A stretch of 64,000 bases of DNA. It comes from Vitis vinifera. Taxonomy: Eukaryota; Streptophyta; Magnoliopsida; Vitales; Vitaceae. The position numbers were made by a program, and so were the translations under genes. The notes beneath the pieces are model-generated. The model saw nothing but the letters and a program-made list of their open reading frames with translations, was not told where the DNA came from and did no database searches. This document shows, piece by piece, positions 31,135 to 45,060 of the stretch; position 1 is the stretch's first letter, and every line of letters begins with the position of its first letter. The stretch covers positions 29,575,001-29,639,000 of the forward strand of contig NC_081817.1 of assembly GCF_030704535.1 (NCBI RefSeq), written 5' to 3'.

Positions 31135-33383
31135 CTTGGCTTGACCCTGAGTGTGGCTTATGATTTTGTCTCTGTCTATGCATCACCCACCATATATTGT
31201 TGAAGACCTTAAATAGGATTGCATGTATGCAAACTGCAAAGAAAGAGAGAAGAAGACAAAAGTAGCATAGAATTAGTGGGAGTGTGATTGAGATAAGAGC
31301 ACCTTGGCTCAAAAAAAGAGAGCTATAGCTGAAAAAGCAAAACGCGGGAAAGATAAAGCAATAAAGCATCATGAAGCTGAAGCCACTGCTCTACCTCTTT
31401 TTTGCTTTTGCTGGTTTCTTTGCCTCCGCTACAGTCTACCCCACACTCACTGCCTAGCTTCAATCACTCACTCATTCACTGCAAACATAGCATATCCTGT
31501 AACAATCTTCCTTTCTAATGGATCCCCCAAAAACAAAATCGATCTAATTGCAACTCACGCTTCAAATTATTGATGATTCAATCAATCTTTCTTGGGCGAA
31601 ACAGAGGATATCTTTCCCTACAGACTTTGTTGGTTTTAGCTGCTTCTGGCCAACCGAATTCTTGCCACCTTCTCTCTATCAAATCGGGGTTAATTACAAA
31701 TTGTTCATGATCAAAACCTAGGGCAGTTCTTGGATAGATTGTGAAGTCTGAATCAATCTTGTTGCATGACATAAGAAATGCTAAAGGTTGAGCTCGTAGG
31801 ATCAAGTCATTCGATTAACTCATCGGGATTTAAGAGTGTAATGCATCTTGAAATTTTATTTATTTATTGGTTTACCTTTTTTGTATTTTTAACCCTCCTA
31901 TGATTTAGAATTTTGTTTTAAGAAAATTAGAGTGTGATCGAAATTGAGAGGAGAGGGAGGGCCTTAAGCATTGTAACCCTTCCCTTTTATTTAATTAGTG
32001 AATTTTTTAAGTGTCGTTGCGCATCACAGACATAGGGAATCAGGGATCCCATTAATGAAACCACATTAAAAATAGCTTGTCTCCTTTTTTTTTTTTTTCT
32101 GCTCTTTGGTTAACATCATCCCTCCGAGAAGAGCAAATAGACTGGTGGGTAAGAGCTGGCCAAGCACACGCACGCACACACTGGGCCAGGGGACAGAGGA
32201 CTTTTGCTTTTGAGAGTCGCTTTGTTTCCTTCCTTTATCTTTTTCTCTAGTAATTTGGGTTAAAGAGAATGTTCTTAGAATAATTATCCTTATGATGAGC
32301 CCCTTCACACTTGCAGATCATGTCTTAATGATCATGTTTTGTTGTTCATATCTTAGCACTGTTAGCAAGTGTGGAGCCCCCTTCCTGCAGCTCAATCTCA
32401 CTGGTTCCAAGTACTAGTCCTTCCATTGCTTGCTTAGATCATGGCAGACAAGATTTATAGCATCGATTAGAGTGACTTCTCCTGGATTTTCCAATCCACA
32501 TCTAGCTAACTCACTCTATTCTTTTTGTTACCTTGCTCCTTGTCATTACTTGTTGCTCATAATATTCTTTCTTCATTACCCAATGAGAAAAAGATCCTTT
32601 GCATCCCATAAATGTTAAAAGGAAATTGGAAAAGTGTGAAAGATTTGAAGTTTTGAGGGTTAAATGGCTTAATTCTCGACTTCTATTTTATGCCCACAAG
32701 CCAGTGAGTTCTTTATTTGGCTACAAAATTATGCGACCCCATGACCAAAGATTCCGTGAGGGTGACAATGAAATTGGGCACTCCGATAAAGTTCGAACTT
32801 TGGGCTGGGTTGTAGAGGGGGTGGTGGAGGTGCAGCTGGTGGTATTCTTTTTCTTTTCCACTTTGAAATTTTCTTTTCTTTTCAGGGTCTATTGCTTTTA
32901 AACAAAGGTTCATTTTCACTTCTTTTTTCATCAATTTTTATCTTCTGGCCTTTTCCAAGAAATAAAGTGATGCCATTAACATCTTCAGATCATGATCTAG
33001 TGGTGCTTTGATGCCTTAAGCGCTAATTTTTGCAATCCTCTTAGCTGTTTAAGCATCATTAATGGTTGAAAATTTGAAAATCAAAAGAAAAAATTAAAGC
33101 AAAGGTGAGATTTAGAAAAGAAAAAGAGGCCTAGGTTTGACATAAAAGGCTACCACTACATGCCATGGACTCATGGAGATGGGTAAGGCTAGAGTGCAGG
33201 TCAGTCAGCCTTGTGACAAAGCATTGAGTTCCTAGGGAATCAAGAATAAAGCCAAAGATTAAGAGTCTCAATGTCGAATGTCAAAACTCCGATGGCTCAG
33301 ATTCTGTCAATGCAATGCCTCACTTGATCAAATCCCTTTCAGTAAATATATTGATGTTAATTATGGTTGGAGGGTCGGCTAAT

Positions 33384-33506
33384 AATCCGTTTGATAGTGC
33401 TTTGAAAAGCACCTGTAGCATAAAAAATGGTTTTGAAGAAAAATCAATCATTTTTAAAAAATCACTTATAGTCTCAAAAACATTTTTACAAAACACTTTG
33501 TTTTAA
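33384..33506. mobile_element. Short MITE-like element, hairpin type
   Basis: Starts near CCGTTTGATAGTGCTTT and has an imperfect inverted counterpart ending with ACAAAACAC. Related in style to the modules in the array near 61 kb. About 120 bp; boundaries approximate. Confidence 0.4.
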
Positions 33507-36500
33507 TCAGTGGTGCTTGTGTTGTTGTTGTGTAGCTTAATTATGGTGATTAGTTGGTGGGTTTGCTGCAAAAATCACAGTTGATCTGTTGGCATTTGCA
33601 TGTGGAAAGGTTGGGAGGCTTGAGGAGTAAGTCAAGAGGTGGTGGGGAGAATTAATTAAAAGCAGTGGAATGGAATCAATTCTTTTTCTTAATTATACAT
33701 AGCTTTATAATATATGCTTTTGTTTTCGTTGTTGAAGAGAGGAAAAGTTCACACGAGGAAGCATTGGATACTCCTATGGAATGTAGTTGAAGTTTAATAT
33801 TCTCAACCTCAACGCTTGCATTCTTCATACTCATACAGGTCAGACATTTATGCATAAATACAAGTTAGCTTTAGAAAAGAGGAATAAAGGATAGATAGTA
33901 TATATGGGGTTGTGCTATTTTGAGATTTATGAAAAATAACTTTTGCCTCCTTTCAAAACTTTTGAGCCTCTATTTTCTAGCTTTGCTTCTGCAATCTTGA
34001 AGTTGTAAACGGCCCTTTTGGATAGCATGAACAATTAATCCTTAAAATTTCACTATCAGTAATGTTGTATGGATCGAACATTGTTACTCTTGTGGTTGTG
34101 CTTCCTAAAAAATATGATGACTCAAGAGGCAGCTCAGAACTCCTTGCGTGTTAGTCTTGGAATTATGGTGGTCGCTACTTGCTAGGGCATAAAAAATGAT
34201 CTCTAGGTAGGTCCTTATTTAAGTGATAGAAGACTATCTTGAACTAAAATCAACTTTAAGGCCTTAAAAATGCAAGAAATTAAAACAAAACTTTTAAACT
34301 TGAAAATTGCATTGAAAGTTGGTGTAAGTCCTCAAAAGATGATATCAAATTCTAAAAGGTTTTAGGGAATCACATAATGAAGTCTACATAGGAAACTCTT
34401 GCATTGTTTCATGCCTAAAATAGCAAAATCATAACAAGAAATGTTTTTTTCTTATCATCATCAATTAATCTCCTATTATGCAACCAACCTCTTTAGTAAT
34501 TTGCTCTCCATTGTTAACTTGCTATGCATTTAATACTCTAATAGCTAGTCATATGGTTGACTATGTGATGGGCCTCTTATGGTGAACTTGTGTCAAAATA
34601 TTGGTTTGAACTCTTGCAAATCTTTGGCAATCCATTGAAAACCTTTTTTTTTTAGTTCTTCTAAGCTAATTTGATCTTATATTTGTTATCTATCTAGTCT
34701 TTGTGAGATCTTTACTATATTTTGAATGCAGATGTTGATTGTGTTAAAATTTAATAAAAAAAATTAAAAGCAACTATCATTTAATTCACCTTTCTCTTTA
34801 CCTAGGTTTACTTAACAAAAATTTTCCAAAGGTGATAAATCTCTAAAGGGATAAAGTAAAGATTACAAAAATAAGATAAGGTAATACTGAGAATAGTATA
34901 TGATAGGTCAAATAAAAAATTAGGAAAAAGCTTAAATAAAAAAAAAAGGCTATAAAAAGCATACAATTAGCCCCATGTAATCCTAACAGATATCTTAAAA
35001 GTAATTCTAGAGAGACATTGAGATCATGTCAAATCAGAGAATAGTCCGAATATATATGAGGAGTAAAAAATAATACTAAAATAATTCATTTCTACCATTT
35101 TGTTTCACCTTCACCTTCAACAAAGGAATTTTGCCTTTTCAGTGAAGATTATGTATCATCTTTTATACAACATATAAGAGGAGATAATCACAACCTCATC
35201 AGGGAATCAATTAGTTTTAAGATGAGATGGGAAATTTGGTATCAGATTTAGGGTATGGTCATAATCTCACTAAGAATTAATTAATTTTAAGATGAAATTG
35301 GTAAAATGTTCAACTCAACTGTTTATGGGATAGGTGGTGTAGTCTGAAAATTATTGATCATGGTGTGTCCACAAAGTGAGAGAAGTAGATAGGACTCACA
35401 ATTTGGGTCACACTCTGATTGCTCCCACTTGAAGCTCCATTGTCCCATAGCTTTTGTACAAGTAACAAATGAGGATGGGCTGTGCTCAATTTCAAGCATG
35501 GCTTGAGCCCAGTTTCTGTCCAAACCTCATCTGATGATCATATGGGAAGGCCCGCATGGGCTCCTTCCTGGAATTTGGCATGACTTGACCTCCTCCAACT
35601 TCTGCCCAAGTGGAGTGACTAGTTTCTTGTTAAGTCCAAGCACCATTGTAAATTGGGCTTTGCTTAGGATGGCAATCCGATGTTTGATCTCAACAAATTT
35701 GAATTTGAGATAAATAGAAAAGTTAAAAAGAAACGAAAATTAATTAATTAAAGTTAATAAAATTATTTTTATATATTTCTTCAAATTTATTTCACTTGAT
35801 TTTTTTTTTACTACATAAAAATTAATGCTCTATTTAGTTTCAAATAAAGTATTAAGAAAAGAAACAAATGTTATAAAAAAAAAATTATTTTCTCATATTT
35901 GATTTATCATAAAAAAATATAAAAAATAAAATAAAATAAAATAAAATAGGTTTAAAATTAATTAGAAGCTTATGTATTTTTAAATTATTTATCTAATATT
36001 TGGTATTTGGAAAATGAAAGGGAAAAATGTATTAAAAAATCATTTTTTCATATTTGATTTATCATATAAAATATGAAATAAAATAAAATATTCTTAAAAT
36101 TAGTTAGAAGCTTATGTATTTTTAAATTATTTGTTTAATATTTGGTTCTAAAATGAAAGAAAATAAAAAATTAAAGAAAAATAATTAATTAATTAAGGAT
36201 GAATAAATTGTTTGTATATGCCTTTTAAAACTCATTTTATTTAATTTATTAAGAATTAATAAAATACTTGCCCACTTAAACAAGTTTTGGAATCAGAAAT
36301 TTTTGTTAAAATCCAATATCTTGATGTGATATCCCATGTGATTTGGTAAAAAGTTTGTAATACTTATAGGAAACAAATCATATGATGTGCTTATTTTATA
36401 GTGTAAAGCAAATAATATTTACAAGATTTTTTATGGGTAACATATTAAAAGTGAATCCCATTAAAAAAATATTTTTTTTAAAAAAAAAGTTGCCAAGTTT

Positions 36501-36638
36501 AAGAACCCAAAAACCATGAATATTAAAAAATAAAAAATAAAATTGTCAAGATTAAGCACCCATGGACTCATATCCTAAAAGGGGTGAATCCTAATAATTA
36601 TTGTTTCGCAGAAAGAGAGGTCTTAGTTAATATGTTAA

Positions 36639-36934
36639 GGTCATATTTGGTTACTAGAAATTTTGAAGGAAAATACAATGAAAAGATAACATAGAGAAAA
36701 ATAAAAAATAAATTTAAAATCAATAATTTATTTTTATACGTTATTTTAAATTTATTTTATTTATTATTTTTTTTCTACATCAAGATTAAATAAATTTAAA
36801 ACATATAAATTTATAATTAATTTTAATTATATTTGATTTTTTTTTAAATATTTTTCATGATAAAATCAAATATGAGAATTTTTTTTAAAAAAAAAAAATT
36901 CTTTTATTACTACATTTGAAGAACCAAACATGGC
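36639..36934 (+). mobile_element. MITE, family 1 copy C
   Basis: Terminal repeats GGTCATATTTGGTT and, at the right, AACCAAACATGGC; interior and orientation as in copies A and B. More diverged and AT-expanded, so likely older. No ORF. Confidence 0.65.
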
Positions 36935-38028
36935 AAAAGTTTCATAAGTTTCGATTATGGTACAATAAAAATCCCTTCAATGGTACCAAATCCTAGTGGA
37001 TCAAGGAATAGAAAAAGCTAATCCAAGCAGAAAACCCGTGAAAATAATAAGCCTATTGGGAGAAGTTAAAGGAGAATGTTGATAATTTCTAAAAAAGTTA
37101 AAATTAGAGATATTCCCAACAAGGCCTTTTTCCCCATCTAACTACTCTGATTTGGAAATCAATACGTGTGTGTATGTAATAAGAGCGTATATTAATATTC
37201 AAAAGTTTAGATAAGATGGAGAAAGGTTAGGTTGTTAGGTTGAGAATGAAAATGATACTCCTTGTCCTTAATGGAAACCCTATACCTATAATGTACCCAT
37301 AGAACTAGGATTATATTTTAGGTTCAAAGTCAAGCTCACACCCCCATTCAGATCCGGAACTAAAGCTTAAAATTTTATTAAATGCCATTGATATGCTCCC
37401 TACTTTTCCTACCATTGCCCTACAATTATCAGGAGACCTACAAGTCATTTTCCTCTCACACATGACTTCTAAACTACCCCATCATCAAATCCACACACAC
37501 CTCACACATGGCACATTGACTTGTCGACCATTTTGGTTTTGGGATTAAATACATGAAAATTGCTAAAATATCATGGTGTCATGACTCATGACTGTCATCT
37601 ATCCAAGTCAAGATTTGCATCGTTGAATATAATGCAGAAAACAGTGATATTGTCCTTATCTCCTCCCTGGGAGAATTAGGGTTCTCAACTGACAGATTTG
37701 GAGGCTGTGCACTGCGCTCACAAGGAATGAACCCACTGACCCAGATATTAATTTTGGGGAATTGTTAGTGAAACCCAAAAACTATAGTGCCGGTGGAATG
37801 TGATTCAGGCCTTATTTGGACTGAATTCCCCTAAAAATTGCAGATTCATCAACATGTTTGTATAAAAAAAATGGCAACACAAAAATTTTCAGTCAGAAAA
37901 GAGTAACACCCAGATGGATTTATACAAAATTTAGATTACAAGACAACAAAACAAAATCTGGAAGCCTTGCCATGGCAACTAGGTACAACAGATACAAATT
38001 ACACAATACAAAGAGACCATTAACTTCA

Positions 38029-38403
38029 TCATCTGCTCAGAAGAGGAAACCAGCGTTCATGGAAGTAGGACTGGTAGGATATCATGAAAAAGAAAAAAAC
38101 CAGGAGAAACCCAACTCCCCAAGGAGTTCCTCCAGCTCTGTGAAGTGAGTCTCGCTGCGGCAAAGGTATCAGAGATGGAAACTGCCTGCCCAAGTCGCTG
38201 GAAAGCCAATGGACGGCTAGTAGAAGCAGCAAAGGGGACACCATTAGAATCAATTTGAGCTGATCGAACATACTATCCAACACAGGCTCATAGTTGATGT
38301 ACCATGAGAAGGCAATAAACATGAAGAGTATAGCAAGGAAACAGCAAAGGTGTAGGGGAAGAGGCTGATCAGACTGAGCAGAAGAATAGTGATCTTTAGC
38401 CAT
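38029..38403 (-). CDS. Small plant transmembrane protein, uncharacterised
   Basis: 124 aa from the ATG at 38401-38403; the open frame continues upstream but without ATG. Three or four hydrophobic segments can be seen: LHLCCFLAILFMFIAF (about 17-34), LILMVSPLLLLLAVHWL (about 52-68) and VGFLLVFFFFMISY (about 97-111). Between the last two is the motif QRDSLHRAGGTPWG, which I recall as highly conserved in a plant-wide small membrane-protein family of unknown function. A TATATAAA box on the minus strand (38498-38505), about 95 bp upstream, supports the start. No introns. Confidence 0.85.
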   Translation of the reverse strand: MAKDHYSSAQSDQPLPLHLCCFLAILFMFIAFSWYINYEPVLDSMFDQLKLILMVSPLLLLLAVHWLSSDLGRQFPSLIPLPQRDSLHRAGGTPWGVGFLLVFFFFMISYQSYFHERWFPLLSR

Positions 38404-38497
38404 ATCTTGGGAAACTAGGACAGGATGCAGAGAGCTAGATGAGAAATACAGATTCAACTGGATGATGGGATGAAGAAAATTGTGCAACAAACGTGGT

Positions 38498-38505
38498 TTA
38501 TATAG
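38498..38505 (-). promoter_or_regulatory. TATA box of the small transmembrane-protein gene
   Basis: TATATAAA on the minus strand, about 95 bp upstream of the ATG at 38403. Confidence 0.55.
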
Positions 38506-41500
38506 TCTCTTTTCTTGACTTTACTTAGTAGTATGGAGATTCTCTTCCTTTAGCAGTACTATGCTTTCTGTTAAGGCCGGTGATGACTTTACATGGTTGA
38601 TATTCATGTCATCATTTATTTAAAAGGCCGAGCCAATGAACAGCTGCCACATACGACCGACCATGGACCAGTTACTGAGGTAGGCCACAATAAACAAAAT
38701 AGCAAGATTTGAGGGGAGGAAACATTATTGAAGACTTAGAGATGGTTGCCCATTTCTCAATTCTGCAATGTTCTTTGTGTTTTTTCCTTTTTTATATCAA
38801 CATACTTTAAAGTATGAGATGGGTGTGTCTCTAACTCTAGTAAACCCTACTAAATTTACATCAGGATTGTGGAAAGGTTCCTATCATCAAGTTTGGATCC
38901 TTTCATTATCATCTTTTACAGATGTAATGTGATTATCATTCTTCCTAATGGAAATATGACGAGCTAAACTTTGGGTTTGACAAGTGTCATATTACTTCCT
39001 GAGCTGTTTTTCAGATATGATTTGAGGCTTGATAGGTTGCCACAGGCTATTTTAATTAGGCTTATTTTAAGGTGGGGCTTTGTTAATGAGGACCTGTTCC
39101 ATGACTATATTTAGTATCTTGGATGGGGTTTCTAGGGTTATATATTAACTTAAGGCCCTATAAAATGAGTGAAGAATGATCATGATCATGATCAGGGCAA
39201 GTTGGGCTAAGCCCTGATGGGAATTTTCTACTGCAGAAGCCTTGATTAGACAAAACTAGCTGCTGCCTAAGAAGATCACTAAAAGAATGGTTTGAGATCC
39301 GCATACTAGAGGATCCTAAGTCCTATTTCGGTCTTTGCTTTTACCTGCTTAGTTAAAAGGAAATGGGGGTCCACTAATTTTTCTTTTGGTCTTATGTCTT
39401 TTGTGCTGTACCCCACTAGTTGGGGCTTTGGACTTGGTCTAGATGCTCTCTCCACACTACTGGAATGATCTAGGATGCTGCTATCTTGCAAGAAAAACTT
39501 ATCAGTAGTGTAATGATGTAGGTAATGAGATGACCCACTAGTCAGAGATCATTGTCCTCACTCCTGATGATGATTCATAGTCTATAAAGATATTGCTCAT
39601 GCATTAATGCACCTTTAATCATTTTCATCAATCAAATAATGAAACAAAACAAAAGTAAAGCTGCCGTTTCACAAGGGAATATCAATGCCAGAGAAGTCAT
39701 CTAACCGATACGATCGGTGCCCGTGAAATCTGCTGTTGGTTGATTTATGAACTCAGGAAGACCTCTCAATTGGGTCCTTCTGATATTCTCTTCTTGTGGT
39801 TATATTCATACATTTTTGTTAAACTAATATTTTTGGATTGGTGAGGTTGATAAGTACTATTTATATAAACTTAATATCCTTTTTACTAAATATTTTACCA
39901 AAAGCTATTATAACATTCATTTAATTAGAAGTCTTGAACTTTTGAAAATCAATTTATCAACTGTATGTTTCTGATAGAAAAAAAGTAGAAATTCTTTAAA
40001 AATAATTCAAATTTTATATATTTAAATATCTAGTTGATCCTAGATAATATCTATATTATTAAAATATGGTATTTAAATGCTTAAAATCGATTTATTTAAT
40101 AAAAAAAAATGTATAAAATCCTAATTATTTTTAAATACATATATGAAAGTTTGAATATTATAAATTTGAGTTCTTAGCATGAAATTTTTTGCAAATGAGT
40201 ACATGGAAATATAATTTTCCAATGTATAAAACATAAATTTATAATATTCTTTTACTTGATCCATCCAATAGTTATAACCCTATTTTATAATCAATAAAAC
40301 GGGCGAAGTAATTTTAAAATAAAAAAAATAAAGATTATATGAAATTTCCTATCAACAATTGAATTAAAAGTAAAAGTTGTACTTCTTACATGTTCAAGAA
40401 GACATTTCAATTTCTAATCAATCATTCAAACAACTTATCATAATTAGAGGAAAGGAAAGAGCGACACCTCCAATTTGTTCTTAAAAGTAGCTTTAAAAGT
40501 TGATGATCAAGTTTTAAGGTACATCCTAAAAGTTAAGCCAAAAGATATAAATTAATTATTCATTACACACAAATAATTGAATCTTTAGAAGTCCATCAAT
40601 CTTCAACTTCTTACAAGCTTTAAAACAATAAATATATTTCAATTTAAAAAAATTAAAAAAAAAATACTAGTGCAATATTATTAAATAATATACATTTATA
40701 CACATATACATATTTACAGTTTAATTTAATTTTTTTATAAATATATGATTGGCTACGTTCACCAACCCAATTCTAGCTCCATTTTAATCAGGGTTGACAT
40801 TTATTTTATTTTTTTCAAGCTCAACTCAAATTGCAAATTAATTTAGTTGTTCAAACTTCAAACCCATACAAAATTGGGTTGGATTTGGATTGGGTTATGC
40901 TTAACCCGCCCAAGTTGCATCACTAATTTCCTCAAATGAAATCATGGGACAACACACATTGCAAATCATATTATGATCTCTAGTCAAAATGATCATGGCC
41001 TGTGAAGTTCCAGCTTCTAAGTATACAGCATTGCTCTTTGTAATTTGGAGACAGGCATTCAAAGGCACTGTTGTCCTCCTTCATATAGGTTAAAAATGTT
41101 CATTGTACCCATTTGTTGAAGTTTAGGCAACATTTTAATCGACAGTACTTTAGATTGCACTGTCAAAACACAGATTTTACAACATTTTCATGTACTTCTT
41201 AAAACAAATTTATTTAGAAGTTATTTACACCTTTTAAAAAAAAAAATACATAGATTTTACACCATTTTGTAGACATTTCTTAAAGTGTGATGCATGCGTT
41301 ATATTCACACATTTCATTAGACTTGAAAAAATAACAAAATAAAATCTCTTCAAGAAAGGGGGATGTAAACTGGGCTGATGGCCTGTAATTTATCTCAATC
41401 CCCTTTGGTGACAGGCCTGGGACTAGCTGGATGATCTGAGCCTACCAGAAAGCCAGGCCTGCCCAACACACTATTGGGTGAGGCCCTTTTCCCTGAGCCC

Positions 41501-42173
41501 AGCCTAAAAAATGAGGAACACTTCAGGAAGAAAGGGCCTATATTCCAATTTCAGATAATTTAACTTCAATGGTTTTATACAAATTAAAGTTAACAATTAT
41601 CCTCCCTCTTTCACTCTTGAGATGGATGATGTGTGGATGATGTCAAGCTCTATCTAAGCCATTGGCAACTGTACCTGTTAGTACTTTATATTAATCAACA
41701 TCACTAGTGTTGCACTATGGCCTTGGTGGGTTGGTGAAATTTGCACTTTCTGCTGCACTTTCATCCCAATTCCACAACTCAGGAGAACTAGAATGTTCTA
41801 CTAATCTACACATCATTGCCCCAAATGAATATTTTCAATCATGATGTCAAACGAAAAGTTGTTGAGAAGAAAAAATTTGATCTGTTTTAGGTTTCCCATT
41901 CAAGTTAACAATCCAACACCGTCTGGTCTGTAGATTAGTGCTTAGCTATTGGCCTGTAAAAGAAGTTCCAAGGACCATGAGGTGACACTAGGATTGATCA
42001 TTGTAATGATTGAAGAAGGTTGGTGCAAGGGATATAGGTCCAATTTCCAACTACTACCACCACCATCCTCTTCTTTTTACCTCCTTGCTGATCATTTAAA
42101 TAGCTAGCCAAAGCATAAACTAGATTTCAAACTTTGTTCCTCTTCACTTTGCGCCTGATTTAAGACCATCACA
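38506..42173. other. Intergenic, AT-rich
   Basis: No gene seen. AT-rich low-complexity DNA dominates 39.8-40.9 kb. A small ATGATC triple repeat occurs near 39177-39196. The TATA-like TTTAAATA near 42095-42102 probably serves the lipid-transfer gene. Confidence 0.55.
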
Positions 42174-42918
42174 ATGGGATCACACTGTACTTTCATGATC
42201 TTAGTGATTGTATCAATGGTGATTACCTGTGTAACCTCAGATTCAGCCAAAGACAAACAAGAATGTACAGAGCAGTTGGTAGGGATGGCCACATGTCTTC
42301 CCTATGTTGGGGGTGATGCAAAAGCCCCAACACCAGACTGCTGCAGTGGTCTCAAACAAGTCCTGCAGAAGAACAAGAAATGCCTGTGTGTGATTATTAA
42401 AGATAGAAATGATCCAGATCTGGGTCTCAACCTTAATGCCACACTTGCCTTGGGCCTTCCTTCTGTTTGCCATGCTCCTGCTAATGTTTCCCAGTGCCCA
42501 GGTACTACATATATTTACGTATCTCTCAAACACTAGTATGATATATATACTTAATTTGGACCATGTGTGTTTGATCAATGACTTGTATGCAGCTCTTCTA
42601 CACTTGGCTCCTAATTCACCAGATGCTCAGGTCTTTTACCAGTTTGCTAACAGCTCCAATGGCACTGCCAGCAGCACTCCTTCTACTGGTAAATTCCTAT
42701 ACATACAACTTTGATCAGTCCAATTTTTTTCTAGAAAAAATCTCTAGCTGGAGTTGCTGATTCTTTGTGTATCAGTTAAAAGCAATTCCAGTGCAAGTGC
42801 TAATAGTAAAGGCGTGAGCGCTCAGGGTGGCTGTTGCAATGGAAAGAAATGGCTGAATTTGGAGTTTGCTGTTGGTGGGACTTTGCTATGGCTTCTCACT
42901 TCAAACTTGCTCATTTAG
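42174..42918 (+). CDS. GPI-anchored non-specific lipid-transfer protein (LTPG/YLS3-like)
   Basis: Three exons join in frame: 42174-42501, 42593-42688 and 42776-42918 (stop TAG), giving 188 aa. The signal peptide (about residues 1-22) precedes the eight-cysteine nsLTP domain, recognisable by the order C, C, CC, CXC, C, C: ECTEQLV, TCLPY, DCCSGL, KCLCVI, SVCHAP, SQCP. A Ser/Thr/Asn-rich linker and then a hydrophobic C-terminus (about 166-188) act as a GPI attachment signal. Members carry lipids at the plasma-membrane/cell-wall face, often for cuticle or suberin deposition. The intron just after the last Cys is typical of the family. Exon borders were set by GT/AG and phase. Confidence 0.92.
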
Positions 42919-45060
42919 AGGCAAGATGGGGTTGTCATTCTCTGTTTATTGTATTTTTTGTATTAATGCACAACTATGTCAGCATCAAAATGATCTGGTT
43001 TTAATGGCCTAAATGACAAGAAATATTGCAGCAGATTGATATTAGTGGCGTCATTCTCAAGATTTATCCTTAAATTTAACGTCTGGCATAAGCCTTTTAT
43101 AGTTAGTCAAAAATCAATGTTTGTCTCCAAAGACTCTGTTTGGCTCTCATCCATGGCCTCGTGTCTTCTTCCCAATCAGGCCACTTACAGATACACTACA
43201 CGAAGTCCAAAATATAAAGTAGGCAACCTCATCTTCCATAGATGGCTCCTCCTTTTCTGCATAACTTCAAAATGACATTTTCAAGTGCCTATATTTTAAA
43301 GGTGGGTGTCTCAACAAGGACTTCATACACATGGAGCAAAAGCTGAACATGCTTATCCTGAATCGTGGAGAATTGGGCATCTGGCAAACTCAAGATCCAA
43401 CCAGTACAAATATAAGAATCCCCATTACTTAGAGCAATGTAAAGAAAAAGTAGTTGAAGAATGATGCCTTATTAATGATACTTGTCATTTACTTACAATC
43501 AAGAAGAGGTGTTCAAAGTGAAATGTGATTGAATCTTTTGAAACTATATCAGAAAAGGAAAATTGTTGAGATCATGTCAAACGGGGTGCTAAAAAATTCA
43601 TGTCTTCCAGTCAATTTTGGGAACTGGTATCGAATTTAAAAGGAATCCTGTGTTTGGATTCACTGGCTTGTGCCCAATTCAATGCGTCTACCAACCATTC
43701 CAAGTGTTTGGTCTTCGTTTTCTGCTTGCAAACGACTGGTAGTTTTGGGCGGTTGCAGAGTGTGGCCCTTGCAGTCCCAACAAAGCACCCACAAACCTGA
43801 CTGTCCATATCTTTAAGTTGTAACAGACCCACTAAAAGTCAAAATCTGTTCTCCATTTCTACAAGGCAGGCCATTCATTTTTTTATAAAGATCCACCTTC
43901 CCACTTACTCACCACCATCCTAAAGTCCAAATTGTCCTTCCCGTTTATGGGTTTAGACTTTAGAGGATGCATATCATGCAATGGATAATATAGTCTTTTC
44001 AAGGGCATGAGTGGTTGTTTGTTTCCCATGAAAATTCAAATCAGTTATTAATGGAATTTCACGAAAGTCCAAAGAGGGAAATTCATGCTATGAAACAAAG
44101 TAACATCTAAATTCTAATACAGCCCCTTCACCGGCAAAGTATCCTCATTTCCCTCTCTTTCTCCTCAATCAGTATCTTCCAGTGCCACTGTTGATGGGTT
44201 CTTTACTTCTTTATAGCTTCCCCCATGAATATAGTACCTCTATTTTGTTCTACAGAACATTATGGTATCATGTTTTTCTTTTGAATTTCTCCTTTTTTGC
44301 TTCTATAGTTGCCTTCATACTGTTATGGTTGGTTGTTGAGTTTTCAGTTGACCGGTTGTGATGTTTCTGGGTGTGCACTTCCTTATTACCAGTCGTTTTA
44401 CGCTCTTTCTGATTTCAATCTTATGTGGGTATGGTGGTGGGTTAAGGTAAATGTGAAGATTTGGCAGACTTCGTTACAGTAAAACACACCCTAAATGGGT
44501 TTGGTTTATTTAGGAAAATTAGTTTGTTGCTGGCAAATCTTTGAAGTTGTTCTGCACCCTCTGTTCTTCCCTTAACTAAATTGCTCATTTGTGAATCATG
44601 AGATTTGGGGATGATTGGTTTAATATGATTTTTCTGATTAGGTTTAATATATAGTGAAAATTTTTAAATTGTTGTGTTTCCTTTAAATTTCTTTGAAAAT
44701 TAGGATATATTTTTTTCAAGAATCAAGAAGTCCTTGTTCTTCAATGGAAAATTGTTCTCTTTCTTTCCTTTTTAGGGCATGGCATGGCATGGTCTGCCCA
44801 GTAGTTTGGTGAAACAGATTCAGGATAAAGTATAACCAATCTCATTTAATGGATCACGGGAAACTAAAGGTGGGTTAGGGTATAAGGTTTTAAATAAATT
44901 CAATTTGATAGTTTGCTGCATTGGAATCTATTATTAGCATCTAAATGTAACCCTTCTGAAGCTTCAATTAATGTTTTTCCTGGGTTTCCATTTGTCAGAA
45001 ACTACATAGTTGAAGCTTGGCATGCTTTAGGGGGGTTTGACATTTAACCTGCCTATTGTC
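42919..45060. other. Intergenic, possible 5' UTR of the transporter gene
   Basis: No coding gene. Pyrimidine-rich sequence at about 44110-44200 looks like a plant 5' UTR, and a TTTGTCAG acceptor-like site at about 44991-44998 would allow a 5' UTR intron before the ATG at 45061. This is inference. Confidence 0.35.

Larger units (their letters stand above)
31135..38028. other. 6.9-kb gene-poor interval rich in repeats
   Basis: The first few hundred bases are probably the AAA-ATPase promoter and 5' UTR. Only short ORFs without family features are seen. Recognisable repeats are a hairpin-type MITE near 33.4 kb, degenerate AT-rich family-1-like copies at about 35.68-36.26 kb and a fuller family-1 copy at about 36.64 kb. 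Confidence 0.6.

Noticed and set aside
32066-32934. Short ORFs in the gene-poor interval, considered as exons of an unknown gene
   Set aside because: No consistent splice-linked frame and no protein family resemblance.
43600-43832. Overlapping ORFs on both strands
   Set aside because: Neither shows a recognisable domain; likely random.
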